From assembly GCA_012861695.1 (NCBI GenBank), contig JAAOOA010000652.1, forward strand, positions 154,001 through 218,000: 64,000 nt of DNA. Reading direction: 5' to 3'. A program made the position numbers and the translations under genes. This stretch comes from Trematomus loennbergii (taxonomy: Eukaryota > Chordata > Actinopteri > Perciformes > Nototheniidae). Within the stretch, counting starts at the first letter, position 1; each line of letters opens with the position of its first letter. Shown one piece after another: positions 14,415 to 25,433 of this stretch. The notes below the pieces were generated by a model. That model ran no database searches. It was given only the letters and a program-made list of their open reading frames with translations, and had not been told where the DNA came from.

Positions 14415-15247
14415 CAGTGGTGTAAAGTAACTAAGTTCATAAACTCAAGTACTATACTTGGGTACAATTTGAGATACTTGTACTTTATTATGTATTTCAA
14501 TGTGTTGCTACTGTGTACTTCTACTCCACCACAGTTCAGAGGTACATGGTGTACTTTTACTCCACTACATGTATTTAGTACCTTTAGTTACTTCACAGAT
14601 GTGGATGAATGATGTGAAATATAATCAAGTGTTAAATCAGACTTTAGTTCCACCTGGAGTAAATCCACAAGCTACCCTGCAGTATACAAAGTCATTCAAA
14701 CTAGCTGCACCTTTACCAGCTTTGAGAACACTTTCATGATCAATCATTATAAAACATATCATATATATTATTCTGAAATGGACCAATCTGCACAATGACT
14801 ACTTTTACTGTCGCTACTTTAACTATATGTTGATGATAATACTTTTCTACTTTCACTTGAGGAACATTTTGAATGCAGTACTTTTACTGTAACAGAGTAT
14901 TCCTACACTCTGGTACTTCTACTTTTACTCAAGTACAAGACCTGAGTACTTCTACGTTTACTCAAGTTCAAGATCTGAGTACTCTTACTGTCGCTACTTT
15001 AACTATATTTTGATGATAATACTTTTGTACTTTTATTTGAGGAACATTTTGATTGCAGGATTGTTCCTACACTCTGGTACTTCTACTTTTACTCAAACCT
15101 GAGTACTTCTACTTTGACTCAAGTACAAGACCTGAGTACTTCTACTTTTACTCTAGTACAAGACCTGAGTACTTCTACTTTTACTCTAGTACAAGATCTG
15201 AGTGCTTCTACTTTTACTCAAGTACAAGATATATACTTATACCACCT
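14415..15247. mobile_element. CAGTGGTG-type fish repeat with amplified right end
   Basis: It begins CAGTGGTGTAAAGTAACTAAG and ends ...TATACCACCT. Both are rich in the phrase TACTTTTACTC(A)AGTAC, which marks a very common non-autonomous repeat of ray-finned fish. A partial copy lies near 31970-32110. Confidence 0.6.
15060..15235. repeat. About 33-bp minisatellite
   Basis: The phrase 'acctgagtacttctactttt' plus 'actcaagtacaag' repeats about five times in tandem with small changes. It looks like amplification of the right terminus of the enclosing CAGTGGTG-type element. Confidence 0.8.
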
Positions 15248-15544
15248 CCGTTTATAGCCTATGAAAACAACTATTTGAAAACGAAGGCTAAAGCTAACGT
15301 TAGCAGATAGTGACAATGCTAGTTAGCTAGCTCAACGATAATATTGCGACAGGAACACTTTTCAGTGCACATCACGCTCTGCCGCTCTGACAGGGAGCTC
15401 TGCTCCGAACACCTGAACGGCCCATTCTAACAGCTGTTCACCAGCGGTCCAGTCTGTGCCACAGTGACTCCGGACCGCACAGTTAATATTAACGAACGCA
15501 CCCGTAGGTAATGTAGCTAATTAAGCTAGACCATCATCGCGGAG

Positions 15545-15603
15545 CAGCAGAGCCTTATTATACATCCATGAGCAGAGCCTTATTATACATCCATGAGCAG
15601 AGC
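15545..15603. repeat. 26-bp direct duplication
   Basis: GAGCAGAGCCTTATTATACA plus TCCAT occurs twice in direct succession, with a third partial start (GAGCAGAGCC). Confidence 0.8.
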
Positions 15604-15838
15604 CGACAGGCAGGAAGACTCCAGCACACAGCTCGCGCTGCATTATAATATATAAAAAAAGAACACCATGCGTGTCATGATGGCACATAACAGCTCGCGG
15701 CCGCAGATTACTCCGGGTCCCAGACCCCCCCCATACCCCAAACATATTTTTATTGCAGATCTACATGAATCACACAAACGACCTATTTTGGATTCAAAAC
15801 GGCGAATTTCGCCGAAAGGTGACAAGTTTGCATCCCTG

Positions 15839-16308
15839 TTAAGGCTTAGCACTACATACACACACAATATAAATGATTTGAAACTCATGAAAACATTTAA
15901 ATGAGTGTGATTAGTTAAATCCCCTGTCCATCTAAAGTGGTTGCTAAGCAAATCAAAGTTTAGACCCGCCCCCTTGTCTGCCCGTCTAGCAGGAAGTGAG
16001 ATGCGCTGTTTATTCCTTTGAACAATGACTCAGTAGCATTAGCACTGTGTGGATTTTGAGTTAAGAGATTGTAGTTAGAAGAATTTAGACATTGATTGAC
16101 CGACTTTGCCACGATTTCCAAAGAGCATTGCCTCTTATATGATACCCTTGGTGAGTTGCATGAGAAAATACGGATGTTAAATATGTATTTTAATGAAATT
16201 ATCGATGCTAAATTAGCCGCGGCTAACCGTTGCTAACGCGTTAGCCTAGCGTGTATCAGTGTTGCTTTAATGTGCGCGGAGCGGAGGTGAAGCTCACTGC
16301 ACGGAGCG
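15839..16308. other. No recognisable gene
   Basis: Mixed-composition sequence with TTAGCC/GCTAAC motifs near 16210-16250. A possible splice donor (CCTTGGTGAGTTG) lies near 16145, but no coding similarity was recognised. Confidence 0.3.
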
Positions 16309-16707
16309 AGTGGGTGTTTCTCAATCGCGAGTAAAGCTGCTTCAGAGACACTATTTCAAGCATACTACGTCATCGAGTGCTGCTGAAGGACTGTTCCAAT
16401 CTCCAGCATACTTGGAAATCTACCGAGCCCGGCATACTTCGTAGCGAGAAATTTTGAAGGCTGCACATGTGTAGACTCCGCAGTCTTAAAATCCCCACAA
16501 TGCTTTGCGCACGGACCAATTTCCCCAAATCTGTGGCGGAAGATGTAAGGCGGGGCCTCTCATATGACGCACACCTGCACACTTGCTAGCGTGTTCCACT
16601 CTTCGTTTTCCGAATGCCTTGAAGTATTCTTGCCTCGCTTCTGAAGCAAGATGCTCAGCAGACATGTGCTACCAAGCAAGCGTACTCGCGATTGAGAAAC
16701 ACCCACT
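16309..16707. mobile_element. 399-bp MITE with perfect 25-bp terminal inverted repeats
   Basis: The end starting AGTGGGTGTTTCTCAATCGC is exactly inverted at the other end over 25 bases. The size and ends resemble Harbinger-type MITEs of fish, but no clear target duplication was found. There is no coding capacity. Confidence 0.8.
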
Positions 16708-17354
16708 GTCTGTGGTTTTGGCGGTGGTCTTCACGTTGCTTTGCCGCCTGTTGTGGCACATTGAAGGGTCATTGACCACAGCTTAGTCTGTAGTTTGTTG
16801 TGGAAGATGAGCAAAGTGGAGCTAACTGTGGCTGGTTATAGGTTGGTCTAAAGTTAGTTGAGTACACTTTGTTAAAATAATAACATGTGTGACAGATGTG
16901 TTAAATAAGCTGACTGATAATTGTTGTATTTAGAATTGTTTGTTTAAAAGGATTTTAGGAACATGTTCAGTGTATTTTGTTGATTTGATTAAGATACAGT
17001 GCTGTCACAATTAGCATTCAGACTATTGTATAAGCATCCATTTGACTCTTGGCCTTGTTGTCAGGTCGGGTCTTTTTGTTTGATGTGAAGGAGATTTCTG
17101 GATTCTTTGACTGGAACGCTGCCCTCATCTCTGCTGGTGTACTGTGGCGAATTTCAGTCTGGCGAGCTACCCATCGACCTATCTAAAGGAAGAGAACTAT
17201 TACAGTTACCCATAACGGTGGTAGAACAAGAACTTGTGCATCTTTCTCTTCACATGTTGAGAGCCAATAACTGATTATTGATTGTTTTGATTCTATGTTG
17301 AATATGTTATAACTATATGTGTATAGAAGTAATGTGATATGTTTTCTTTCATTT
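16708..17354. other. No recognisable gene
   Basis: A short stretch after a plausible acceptor (GTTGTCAG, near 17063) could encode about 40 residues but matches nothing I recognise. The rest is AT-rich. Confidence 0.3.
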
Positions 17355-17657
17355 TATTTAAAGGGCCCATGTCATGGCCATTTCCACTGATCATAATTAC
17401 ATTGTTGAGGTATACTAAAATAGATTTATACTGTGCAATTTTCCAAACTCACATTGGTTTCGCATACAGCATCTCTGTCAAGCATGTGTATTCAGCAGTA
17501 TTCACTTTCTCCACTAAACGACTCGTTGGAGCTCTAGCCCCCCCCTCCCTGTGAGCCTAGTGTGCTCCGATTGGTCAGCTCGGCCACTCTGTTCTGATTA
17601 GTCAACCACCAGAGAGGCTACGCCCGCTTTTTTCGGGGAACATCAGTTATAGAAGAG

Positions 17658-17914
17658 TGTGACGGCCCCAGGGCCTTTGTGCAGGTGTGTTGCAGGGCTT
17701 ACGGTGGGGTGGAGCTGAAGAGGGTAATCAGCGCGATCACGGAGCCGGTGCTATTAATCCCAGCGGCCCGGAGTCTCTCTCCAAAGCGGCTGCAGAAGGA
17801 CGAACTGAGCGACCCTCTCCCCTCGACCACCTATCTCTGCATTTACCACAATAAATGTGCCGTGGTTTTGTAAACTCGTGTATGTCTCCTTGCCTTTCCG
17901 AGCCGGTCATAACA
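17658..17914 (+). mobile_element. Solo LTR with 5-bp target duplication
   Basis: A 257-bp segment starts TGTGACGGCCCC and ends GGTCATAACA (TG...CA). It is flanked by AAGAG on both sides (17653-17657 and 17915-17919). A poly(A) signal AATAAA at 17850-17855 fits the R region of a + strand LTR. The 5-bp duplication fits gypsy-type integration. No internal retroviral sequence remains. Confidence 0.85.
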
Positions 17915-18539
17915 AAGAGTAAGTTATTTTTACCTGTAATAAACTACTTTGATGAGAAATCAAATCATGGTTTGCTATATATGAATTCAGGGAAGAAAGG
18001 ATAGGCCTACTAAGTATTTCCATTAAACTTTATTTTTAGAAATGTACAAAATGAACATAAATATACATATATACACGGTATATCATCCATTCCTCCTCGC
18101 ATCTTGCCTGCGCACAGCCGGTGCGGTGCAGGCCTCAGTAGTAGTCCCGTCCCCGTCATGGATTGTCCGCCAGGATCTGGCTGGACGAAATCAAATGCAA
18201 ATCACAAAATATTAGAGAAACTTAGTTGTTTTAGATTCGTTAGTAGTAATGAACAGCTTGCCTGCTAATATGCTAACCTAGCTTTGTTTACCTTGGTAGC
18301 TAACACGATATGAACGTTAGCTTGGAGGAAAGGCAACTATAATGCAGTGTAATAAAACTATGAACAAAAGCTAGTGGTTCATATTAGGCTAGCAATAATG
18401 TGTTTATAATTGCAATCGTATACGGGTATTCTGCTACCATACAATGTAACTTGCATGAATACATTGTTTTGCGCTAGCATACAGCTAGCCTCGTTAGCTA
18501 CATGCAGTATGTACTGTCACAATGTACGTAAATCACCCG

Positions 18540-18890
18540 GAGTATACTGTATGAGTATTCCGTGTGTGTGACTGCAGACATTCTCCTGCCATGACAAACA
18601 TGTAAGGCCATCTGCTGACATTGTAGTTGATATATTTAAACGCTAGCAACGTAGCATCACAAAAATGTTTTTCCGACCAAACCTAGCTTAGCTCCGTGTG
18701 TTAGATCGGTTGCATACACGCTACGCCAGCTATAATGTAATTACGTTTCGCGACTGACCGCACGGCAGTATACTGTCAATAGGTATTTTGTGTGTGAATG
18801 CAGACATTCTCCTGCTATGAGATACATGTATGCAAGGCCATCTGCTGATATTAGAGTTGATATATGGAAACTCTAGCAACTTAGTTAGCA
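18540..18890. repeat. Diverged tandem duplication, about 230-bp period
   Basis: The block around GCAGACATTCTCCTGCCATG ... GGCCATCTGCTGACATT ... GTTGATATAT near 18570-18650 recurs near 18800-18880 with substitutions and small indels. Confidence 0.75.
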
Positions 18891-19155
18891 CTGTGTCAAT
18901 GGCTTAGCAGTCCAACACAGTTTACACATTTAAACAGTCTTGTTTGATAAATACACAAATAACAATGCAAACTTACAGGTTGTATACCCGGATCTTCCCC
19001 TGCTCCAAACGGTCCAAACAAGCTGTGCATATCCGGCCTCAAACTGGGCAATGTTTTGGAAGCTTTCGTCTGTGAAATGCCGGTTCTTCGAACCTCTGGA
19101 GGAGGAACACGCCGCTGCTGGTGTGGCCATAGCTCTTCGGGATTGGTCCATTTCG

Positions 19156-19191
19156 TTCCGGGTACCGCATGACATCATGCGGTACCCGGAA
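19156..19191. repeat. Perfect 17-bp-arm palindrome
   Basis: TTCCGGGTACCGCATGA is followed after two bases (CA) by its exact inverse complement. It lies in the interior of the CCCATGTCATG element. Confidence 0.95.
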
Positions 19192-19449
19192 GAATCAAAT
19201 GGGCAGTGACGTATCTCCAACGAGGCGTTTTGGGGAGGTATTTTCTGTGTTAGAGTTTTACTCGCTACAGGGTGTACTTTGAGGGTTTTGACTCTGCACA
19301 CCGTTTACATGCATAAAAACCTTCATAACACACAAGGGGACGGGTAATAACCGGAAAAGCATGACATGGGAGCTTTAAGAGTCTGAAATAACATTTCAAA
19401 TACAGAGTCCTGGTTCCCAAAATTAGAATATATAGCTTAGCTACTAAAA

Positions 19450-20394
19450 TTAAAGGGGACCTATCATGCAAAATGCACTTTTGTACGTCTTTTATACATG
19501 AATATGTGTCCCCGGTGTTCCAGGGAACTCACCAAGTGTCAGAAAACACAACCCTCTCTATTTTCCTCCGTACCCAAATCTCTAAAAAAGGGGCTGCAAC
19601 GATAAAAACTGATCCAGATTTGAACACTGTCCTGACGTCAGGACAGTGGCGCTACGGCTATTGGGCCAACTCCCCAATCAGGAGGAGACAGCCACGGCCA
19701 TTGCCGTTCGAAAGCGCTGGAGACGCTGTAGTACATATGCCAGGCCTGTAAGTGGCGCTGTAGTCTGCCACAAAAGCAGCGAAGAAGACTTGGTTACCAT
19801 GGTTACCCTTCTGTTTATTCTCCGCTGTGGCTTTCTTTCTCCCTCCCCGAGGCAAGCGTTTGCTCCCGCTGCTTTAATTCAATGCAATCCCTCCCCGTCG
19901 AGGCAAGCACTGTAATTCTCTCCGGTTAGTCCACCAGCAGATGACAAACACCCACCTCTCCGCCTCTTCCAAGGAACGAGGGGACCGTGCGGCAGAGTTT
20001 CAGTTTCAGTTTCTTTCGCCGGTCAAGATGTCCGTTAAAGTTTAAATCTTCCGGACAAAATTGAAAAGTGCCGGTCAAAGGTCTTCTTTGTTATTTATTG
20101 AGCTTTAAAACAAATGAATAACGACTCTATATAATAAAACACGGAGGACGGAGATCTCTTTTTCTCCCCCTCTTCTGACAGCCCAGCAGCTGATCAGAGC
20201 ACGTCTCCCTCTCCTGCAGGGGGCGTGGTCAGCAGAATCAGACCCGTAGACAGCAAACAGCACATAGAGCGAAATGAGGCATGGCTAAAATGCATGATCT
20301 GTTTGGTATTTTGAAAACAGACGTATAAATATACCTTATATAGGTATGGCCCTACAATATATCATTTAAATATAGCATGATAGGTCCACTTTAA
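19450..20394. mobile_element. TTAA-flanked MITE (945 bp)
   Basis: The left end TTAAAGGGGACCTATCATGC and the right end (inverse TTAAAGTGGACCTATCATGC) are near-perfect inverted repeats that include TTAA at both limits. This is typical of piggyBac or Kolobok MITEs abundant in fish. No transposase was seen. Confidence 0.85.
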
Positions 20395-20663
20395 ATAAAA
20401 CCATTAGTTTATATTAAATAGGGATAATTAAAACAGAAGTAAGAACACTAAATTACATCAAAATAGTTATAAAATAAATAGGTTTATCTGAAAGAAAGAG
20501 GGAACGGAGAATACATATTACATCTTTCTTTACCTTTTCCAACAACATCTGCTTTGTGTCTTTTCACTTTTGTTGCACAGTATCCATTTTCTCCTGAGCG
20601 ACCTAGACTTCTGATGTGCTGGTTCACACACTGAAATGTCTACACTTATATTAGAGAGGTTTA

Positions 20664-20848
20664 CATGACAGCCAGACTAAAGCTCAGAGGTGAGGTCTCC
20701 AACTGTCCATGACTCTTCTCCATGTCACAGCTCAGCACTCATTATTCACTCAAAGCTCTGTGTGTTGTGTTCCAGCCCAGAGGACACACACTCTGCTGGA
20801 CCTGGACCTGGACCTGGACCTGGACCTGGACCTGGACCTGGACCTGGA
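20664..20848 (+). CDS. NLR N-terminal exon end and Pro-Gly repeat exon (copy 1)
   Basis: The first part ends with codons for DSQTKAQR and a CAGAG|GTGAGG donor at 20689/20690, matching the family's first coding exon. Its 5' part is missing or diverged here. The next exon (20776-20848) follows a TTCCAG acceptor. It encodes a P-E-D-T-H-S-A start, then a Pro-Gly alternation made by a (GGACCT)n hexamer, and ends before GTGGTA. Copy 2 is at 21718-22041, offset about 1.12 kb. Confidence 0.6.
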
Positions 20849-20944
20849 GTGGTAGTTATTTGCCTTAAATAAGCAGTATTGTTGCTGAAAAACAAAGAAA
20901 GTATTTTTTTTCATGAACCCATGTTATCTTTTGGATCTCTGCAG

Positions 20945-21223
20945 GGAGAAAAGATGGCGACACTGAAAAAGATCCTCTTCAGAACTTTAGAAGATTTGGG
21001 GGAAAAGGACTTTGAAGATTCAAGTGGCACCTGCAGCAGAAGGTCCTAGGATTTGAAGGAATCCCAAAGAGTCGACTAGAGGATGCATGTCGGACGAAAA
21101 CTGTGGACATCATGTTTCAGAACTACGGCATTGACACTATTAAAGTGACCAGAAACGTTTTGAAGGAGATGAATCAGAATCTTCTGGAGGATAAATTATC
21201 AAAAATCCCATCAGAACCGACAG
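20945..21223 (+). pseudogene. Pyrin (PYD) exon of the NLR gene
   Basis: The exon lies between CTCTGCAG and CGACAG|GTAGG. It starts at ATG 20954 with MATLKKILFRTLEDLGEKDF, a typical pyrin helix 1-2 opening. After about 21 codons one base is missing. The next frame continues in family style through FKWHLQQKVLG, IPKSRLE, VDIMFQNYG and a VLKEMNQNLLEDKL end. Pyrin domains form death-fold complexes with ASC-like adaptors. At about 90 residues it is full length apart from the single frame break, which may be an assembly error. Confidence 0.8.
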
Positions 21224-21717
21224 GTAGGTCATTAGTTATTAAGGAGTGTTACAAACAGGGAACCTGAGGTCAGGTAAATCACATGATAACATGGATTGGA
21301 TGTGTCCTCCTGATATACCACACAGAGAAACACCACCTGTACATGGTGTCAGGGTTTAGGTTCCCCCATGGCCCTGAAAGCTCAGTGGTCAGGGTCAATA
21401 GTTTGAATTGCATAGAGTAACAAACTTACACATTTTAAGCGAATCCATGATCTTTTTTCTAAACATAACCAAGTAGTTTTGTTGCGTATGTGTTTAATTT
21501 TGTCTCAATGAACAAAGTTAACCACATGTTTAAAACTGAGACATTTGGTCACTTCTGGGTGTGCTGTAAGAAGTCTTGATAATCACAAAAACATATTTAG
21601 GGGTCAACAAACTGAGTTTCTGTGTGGGCCTGGGGCTGTGGACATCTGAGAGGAGGGGCACTAATGTGTCCTGTGATGTTCTTGTTGTGATGAGCATGTT
21701 GTTGTGTTTGTGTGAAG

Positions 21718-22041
21718 GTGGAGGCTCTGCTATGGATCAGTGTGAGGACAGAGAGGAGGGAGCCCCCCCCTCTCTGTGTGGGGAACATGACAGCCAGACC
21801 AAAGCTCAGAGGTGAGATCTCCAACTGTCCATGACTCTTCTCCATGTCACAGCTCAGCACTCATTATTCACTCAAAGCTCTGTGTTGTTTCCAGACCAGA
21901 GGACACACCACATTCTGCTGGACCTGGACCTGGACCTGGACCTGGACCTGAAGCTGGACCTGAACCTGGACCTGAAACTGGACCTGAACCTGGACCTGAA
22001 CCTGGACCTGACCTGGACCTGAACCTGGACCTGGATCTGGA
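21718..22041 (+). CDS. NLR N-terminal exons (copy 2)
   Basis: ATG at about 21732 opens MDQCEDREEGAPPSLCGEH followed by DSQTKAQR, the classic start of fish NLRC3-like proteins, ending at a GTGAGA donor (21812). The second exon (21895-22041) follows TTTCCAG and encodes a longer Pro-Gly/Glu-Pro run from a degenerate (GGACCT)n array, with a GTAATA donor. This copy has an intact start and is the likelier true first coding exon. It forms a tandem duplication with 20664-20848. Confidence 0.65.
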
Positions 22042-22162
22042 GTAATATTGCCTTAAAATAAGCAGTATTGTTGCTGAAAAACAAAGTATTTTTGCAAACC
22101 CATGTTATTTCAGATGTAAGATTATGTAATATTTTCTCTCGGTATCTTTTGGATCTCTGCAG

Positions 22163-22196
22163 GGAGAAAACATGGCGACACTGAAAAAGGAGACAG
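22163..22196 (+). pseudogene. Truncated pyrin exon (copy 2)
   Basis: After the same TTTTGGATCTCTGCAG acceptor, the exon encodes MATLKKE and then jumps to the exon end GAGACAG|GTAAG. All but the first seven or so codons of the pyrin domain are deleted. It is the 3' limit of the duplicated block. Confidence 0.7.
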
Positions 22197-22389
22197 GTAA
22201 GTCATTAGTTAAAAAATAGTTTTACAAACCCAGAGTTTTCCCTGAAGTTAGCTCACTAAGCCAAAATCCGGCTTCGTAGTACAGGTCCTCATCCTGCAGC
22301 CAGGCATCAGGGTCTACACACCACTGAGTCTAAGGGTCCAATCAATGCCAGTTGGGTTGTAGGTGAAGGAGAGGAACATGGATGTCTAC
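22197..22389. other. NLR intron, no recognisable feature
   Basis: Nothing coding or repetitive was recognised between the truncated pyrin exon and the LINE fragment. Confidence 0.3.
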
Positions 22390-22630
22390 GTCCATCCCTC
22401 TCCCCCACTGCTGCAGAAACCCTCATCCACGCCTTCATCACCTCCCGTCTGGACTATTGCAACAGCCTCCTCTATGGTTCACCTGCAAAAATCCTCAACA
22501 AACTCCAATACATCCAGAACTCCGCCACCCGTCTACTCACCCACACCCGAATCCGTGAACACATCACCCCCGTCCTCATCAAGCTCCACTGGCTCCCCAT
22601 CCCCCAGAGTTGGTCCTGCTCCACATATGA
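22390..22630 (+). pseudogene. LINE reverse-transcriptase C-terminal fragment
   Basis: The translation reads [20 protein letters not shown] and then [18 protein letters not shown], a conserved block just downstream of the reverse-transcriptase core in L2/CR1/Rex-type LINEs. It is 5'-truncated, has no endonuclease, and lies in an NLR intron. Confidence 0.75.
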
Positions 22631-23436
22631 TTAGAGACGGTTGGATGCTGCTGTTTTGAGCATTGCAATATATGTATTTTCACTATGTTATTTATTTATG
22701 ATTATCTTGAGGCTCAGCAAGGATTTGATGTCTGCTGTTGCTGTCTTTTTTTCTTTAGTTAATACTGAGAGCCCTGCTGTTTTGTTAGGGCTTTTTCTTT
22801 AAATACAATTTAAAATGTCGATGGTGTGTTCAGTTAACAAGGAAAAAATTGAAATAAATTCTGTCAGAAAATAGTGGATTAAGGGCTTGAAAGGGGACCC
22901 TACAATTGATGTACTGATGGGCCTGAAAAGGGGTATGTAAAATAATTTTAGAACAAAAAAAACAGGCATGTCCAGATTGGACCAAAAAAGGTTTTCCATC
23001 CACCCTGTCTTATGGACGAAGGGAAAGATTATTACTGTGACCCCCAGGGCGTCTTGTTGATAGTAGGCTATTGCAGGATTACGCAGTATTGGGACAATTA
23101 CTAAGAGCAATCCACTTCCTGTATAACTGGAGTGAGAGCTGAGTCCACATCCTCAGAGGTCGATCTGCCAGGGTCGTGCCTCGTCTTCCAGCAGCAGGAA
23201 TAAGAGTCGGTCAGGTTTAGGGCCATGGTTCTCTGGTGAACAATCTGTTCCAGTGGGAAATAATAGAAAGAAGGAACAATTTTTGGATAGCTCAGATGAT
23301 TGAGATACAGCTTCGATCCGACAACAAATATCCTACTATCCTTTCAGAAATGTGTAAAGTTAGGAACAAATATGATGTGATCTTTTATGTTAATTGTAGT
23401 ATTGTCTCAATTGTGATTTAATTTTTGTTCATTCAG
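22631..23436. other. NLR intron, no recognisable feature
   Basis: AT-rich sequence; nothing coding was recognised. It ends at the acceptor TTTGTTCATTCAG before the NACHT exon. Confidence 0.3.
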
Positions 23437-25178
23437 AGATTCTCACTCAGTGCCAAAGGACGTTCAAATTCAACCTGAAGAAAAAAATTGAGAAATCCTA
23501 GAAACGGGTAATTCAAGACCTCTAAATGAAATCTACACTGAGATCTACATCACCAAGGGAGAAACTGCAGCTGAAGAACATGAGGTCAGACAGATTGAAA
23601 CAGCATCCAGGAAACCAGACAGACCAGAAACAATCATCAGACAAGAAGACTCTTTAAAGCCTCACCTGGAAGAGATGCACCAATCAGAGTTGACAAAGGG
23701 AGTGGCTGGCATCGGGAAAACAGTCTTAACACAGAAGTTCACTCTGGACTGGGCTGAAGGCAAAGCCAACCAGGACATCCAGTTCATATTTCCATTACCT
23801 TTCAGAGAGCTGAATAGGCTGAAGAGAAAATTACAACTTGGTGGAACTTTTATCACTTCTTCTCTGAAACCAGAGACGCAGGAATCTGCAGGTTTGATCA
23901 GTTCCGGTTGTGTTCATCTTTGACGGTCTGGATGAGTGTCGACTTCCTCTGGACTTCCACAACACTGACATCCTGACTGATGTCACAGAGTCCACCTCAG
24001 TGGATGTGCTGCTGACAAACCTCATCAGGGGGAAGCTGCTTCCCTCTGCTCGCATCTGGATAACCACACGACCTGCAGCAGCCAATCAGATCCCTCCTGA
24101 GTGTGTGGACATGGTGACAGAGGTCCGAGGGTTCACTGACCCACAGAAGGAGGAGTACTTCAGGAAGAGATTCAGAGATCAGGAGCTGGCCAGCACCATC
24201 ATCTCCCACATCAAGACCTCACGAAGCCTCCACATCATGTGCCACATCCCAGTCTTCTGCAGGATCTCTGCTTCAGTTCTGGAGAAAATGTTGAAAACCA
24301 GAGAGGGGGAGAGCTGCCCAAGACCATGACTGAGATGTACATCCACTTCCTGGTGATTCAGTCCAAAGTGAAGAACGTCAAGTATGATGGAAAAAGTGAG
24401 AGAGATCACCACTGGAGTCCAGAGAGCATGAAGATGATGGAGGCTCTGGGAAAACTGGCTTTTGAGCAGCTGCAGAAAGGCAACCTGATCTTCTATGATC
24501 ACGACCTGACAGACTGTGACATCAATCACAGAAGCCTCAGTGTACTCAGGAGTGTTCACAGAGGTCTTTAGAGAGGAGAGTGAACTGTACAAGGACACGG
24601 TGTTCTGCTTCGTCCATCTGAGCGTTCAGGAGTTTCTGGCTGCTCTTCATGTCCATCTGACCTTCATCAACTCTGGAGTCAACTTGATGGCCCCCGGTGG
24701 TATAAAATCTTCAGACGAGAACCTAAACATCTCTACCGGAGTGCTGTGGCCAAGGCCTTACAGAGTCCAAACGGACACCTGGACTTGTTCCTCGCTTCCT
24801 CCTGGGTCTTTCACTGCAGACCAATCAGAAACTCCTACATGGCCTGCTGACAGAAACAGGAAGTACTCAGAGATCAACCAGAAAACAGTTGAGTACATCA
24901 AGAAGAAGATAAGAAAGAACCCGTCCCGGAGAGAAGCATCAACCTGTTCCACTGTCTGAATGAACTGAATGATAGTTCTCTAGAGGAGCAGATCCAACAG
25001 TACCTGAGTTCAGGAAGTCTCTCCACAGATAAACTGTCTCCTGCTCAGTGGTCAGCTCTGGTCTTCATCTTACTGTCATCAGGAAAAGATCTGGACGTCT
25101 TTGACCTGAAGAAATACTCTGCTTCAGAGAGGCTCTTCTGAGGCTGCTGCCAGTGGTCAAAGCCTCCAGGAAAGCTCT
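23437..25178 (+). pseudogene. FISNA-NACHT exon of the NLR gene
   Basis: A single 1742-bp exon (acceptor ATTCAG, donor CT|GTAAGT), close to the family's usual size. FISNA is open from about 23524 ([12 protein letters not shown], then SRKPDRPET) but breaks upstream. The Walker A motif GVAGIGKT is at 23699-23722. Walker [11 protein letters not shown] follows at about 23910, then a sensor block ([16 protein letters not shown]) and [16 protein letters not shown]. The winged-helix part includes MYIHFLVIQSKVKN and [19 protein letters not shown]. The reading frame shifts near 23890-23910, 24290 and 24550, and again after 24690, so no single frame spans it. All catalytic motifs are present. Either a recent pseudogene or a functional exon carrying assembly indels. 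Confidence 0.85.
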
Positions 25179-25259
25179 GTAAGTGGAGATACAAACAACA
25201 TTGATCAGTTTTAAAATGATAAATAAAATAAATTGTGTTCATTGCTAATCCTTCCCCAG

Positions 25260-25433
25260 GCTGAGTGGCTGTAAGCTGTCAGAGAGAAGCTGTGAAGCTC
25301 TGTCCTCAGTCCTCAGCTCCCAGTCCTCTAGTCTGAGAGAGCTGGACCTGAGTAACAACGACCTGCCGGATTCAGGAGTGAAGCTGCTGTCTGCTGGACT
25401 GGAGAGTCCTCACTGTGAACTGAAGACTCTCAG
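25260..25433 (+). CDS. NLR LRR exon 1
   Basis: A 174-bp exon, the standard size for this family, follows CTTCCCCAG and precedes GTCTGT. It encodes one LRR pair: [18 protein letters not shown], then [20 protein letters not shown] and a CELKTLR end. Open throughout. The following intron is about 27 kb because of nested mobile elements. Confidence 0.9.

Larger units (their letters stand above)
14131..15838. mobile_element. hAT-like terminal repeat pair enclosing other repeats
   Basis: The left end CAGGGATGCAAACT and the right end AGTTTGCATCCCTG are exact inverse copies, 1.7 kb apart. The right subterminal part (GGTGACAAG, then GGCGAAATTCGCC in inverse) is typical of a hAT end found in fish genomes. 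I could not find a clean 8-base target duplication, so the ends may belong to two insertions. A second element is nested at 14415-15247. Confidence 0.55.
17355..19379. mobile_element. Non-autonomous DNA element with CCCATGTCATG inverted ends
   Basis: The left end (TTTAAAGGGCCCATGTCATG) and the inverse of the right end (TTAAAGCTCCCATGTCATGC) share about 20 bases. No transposase was seen. It carries a nested solo LTR, an internal tandem duplication and a perfect short palindrome. The superfamily is unresolved; the TTAA-like ends suggest piggyBac or Kolobok. Confidence 0.6.

Noticed and set aside
18930..19301. 123-codon - strand frame
   Set aside because: It lies inside a non-autonomous DNA element and overlaps a perfect palindrome; no known domain and no splice or expression evidence.
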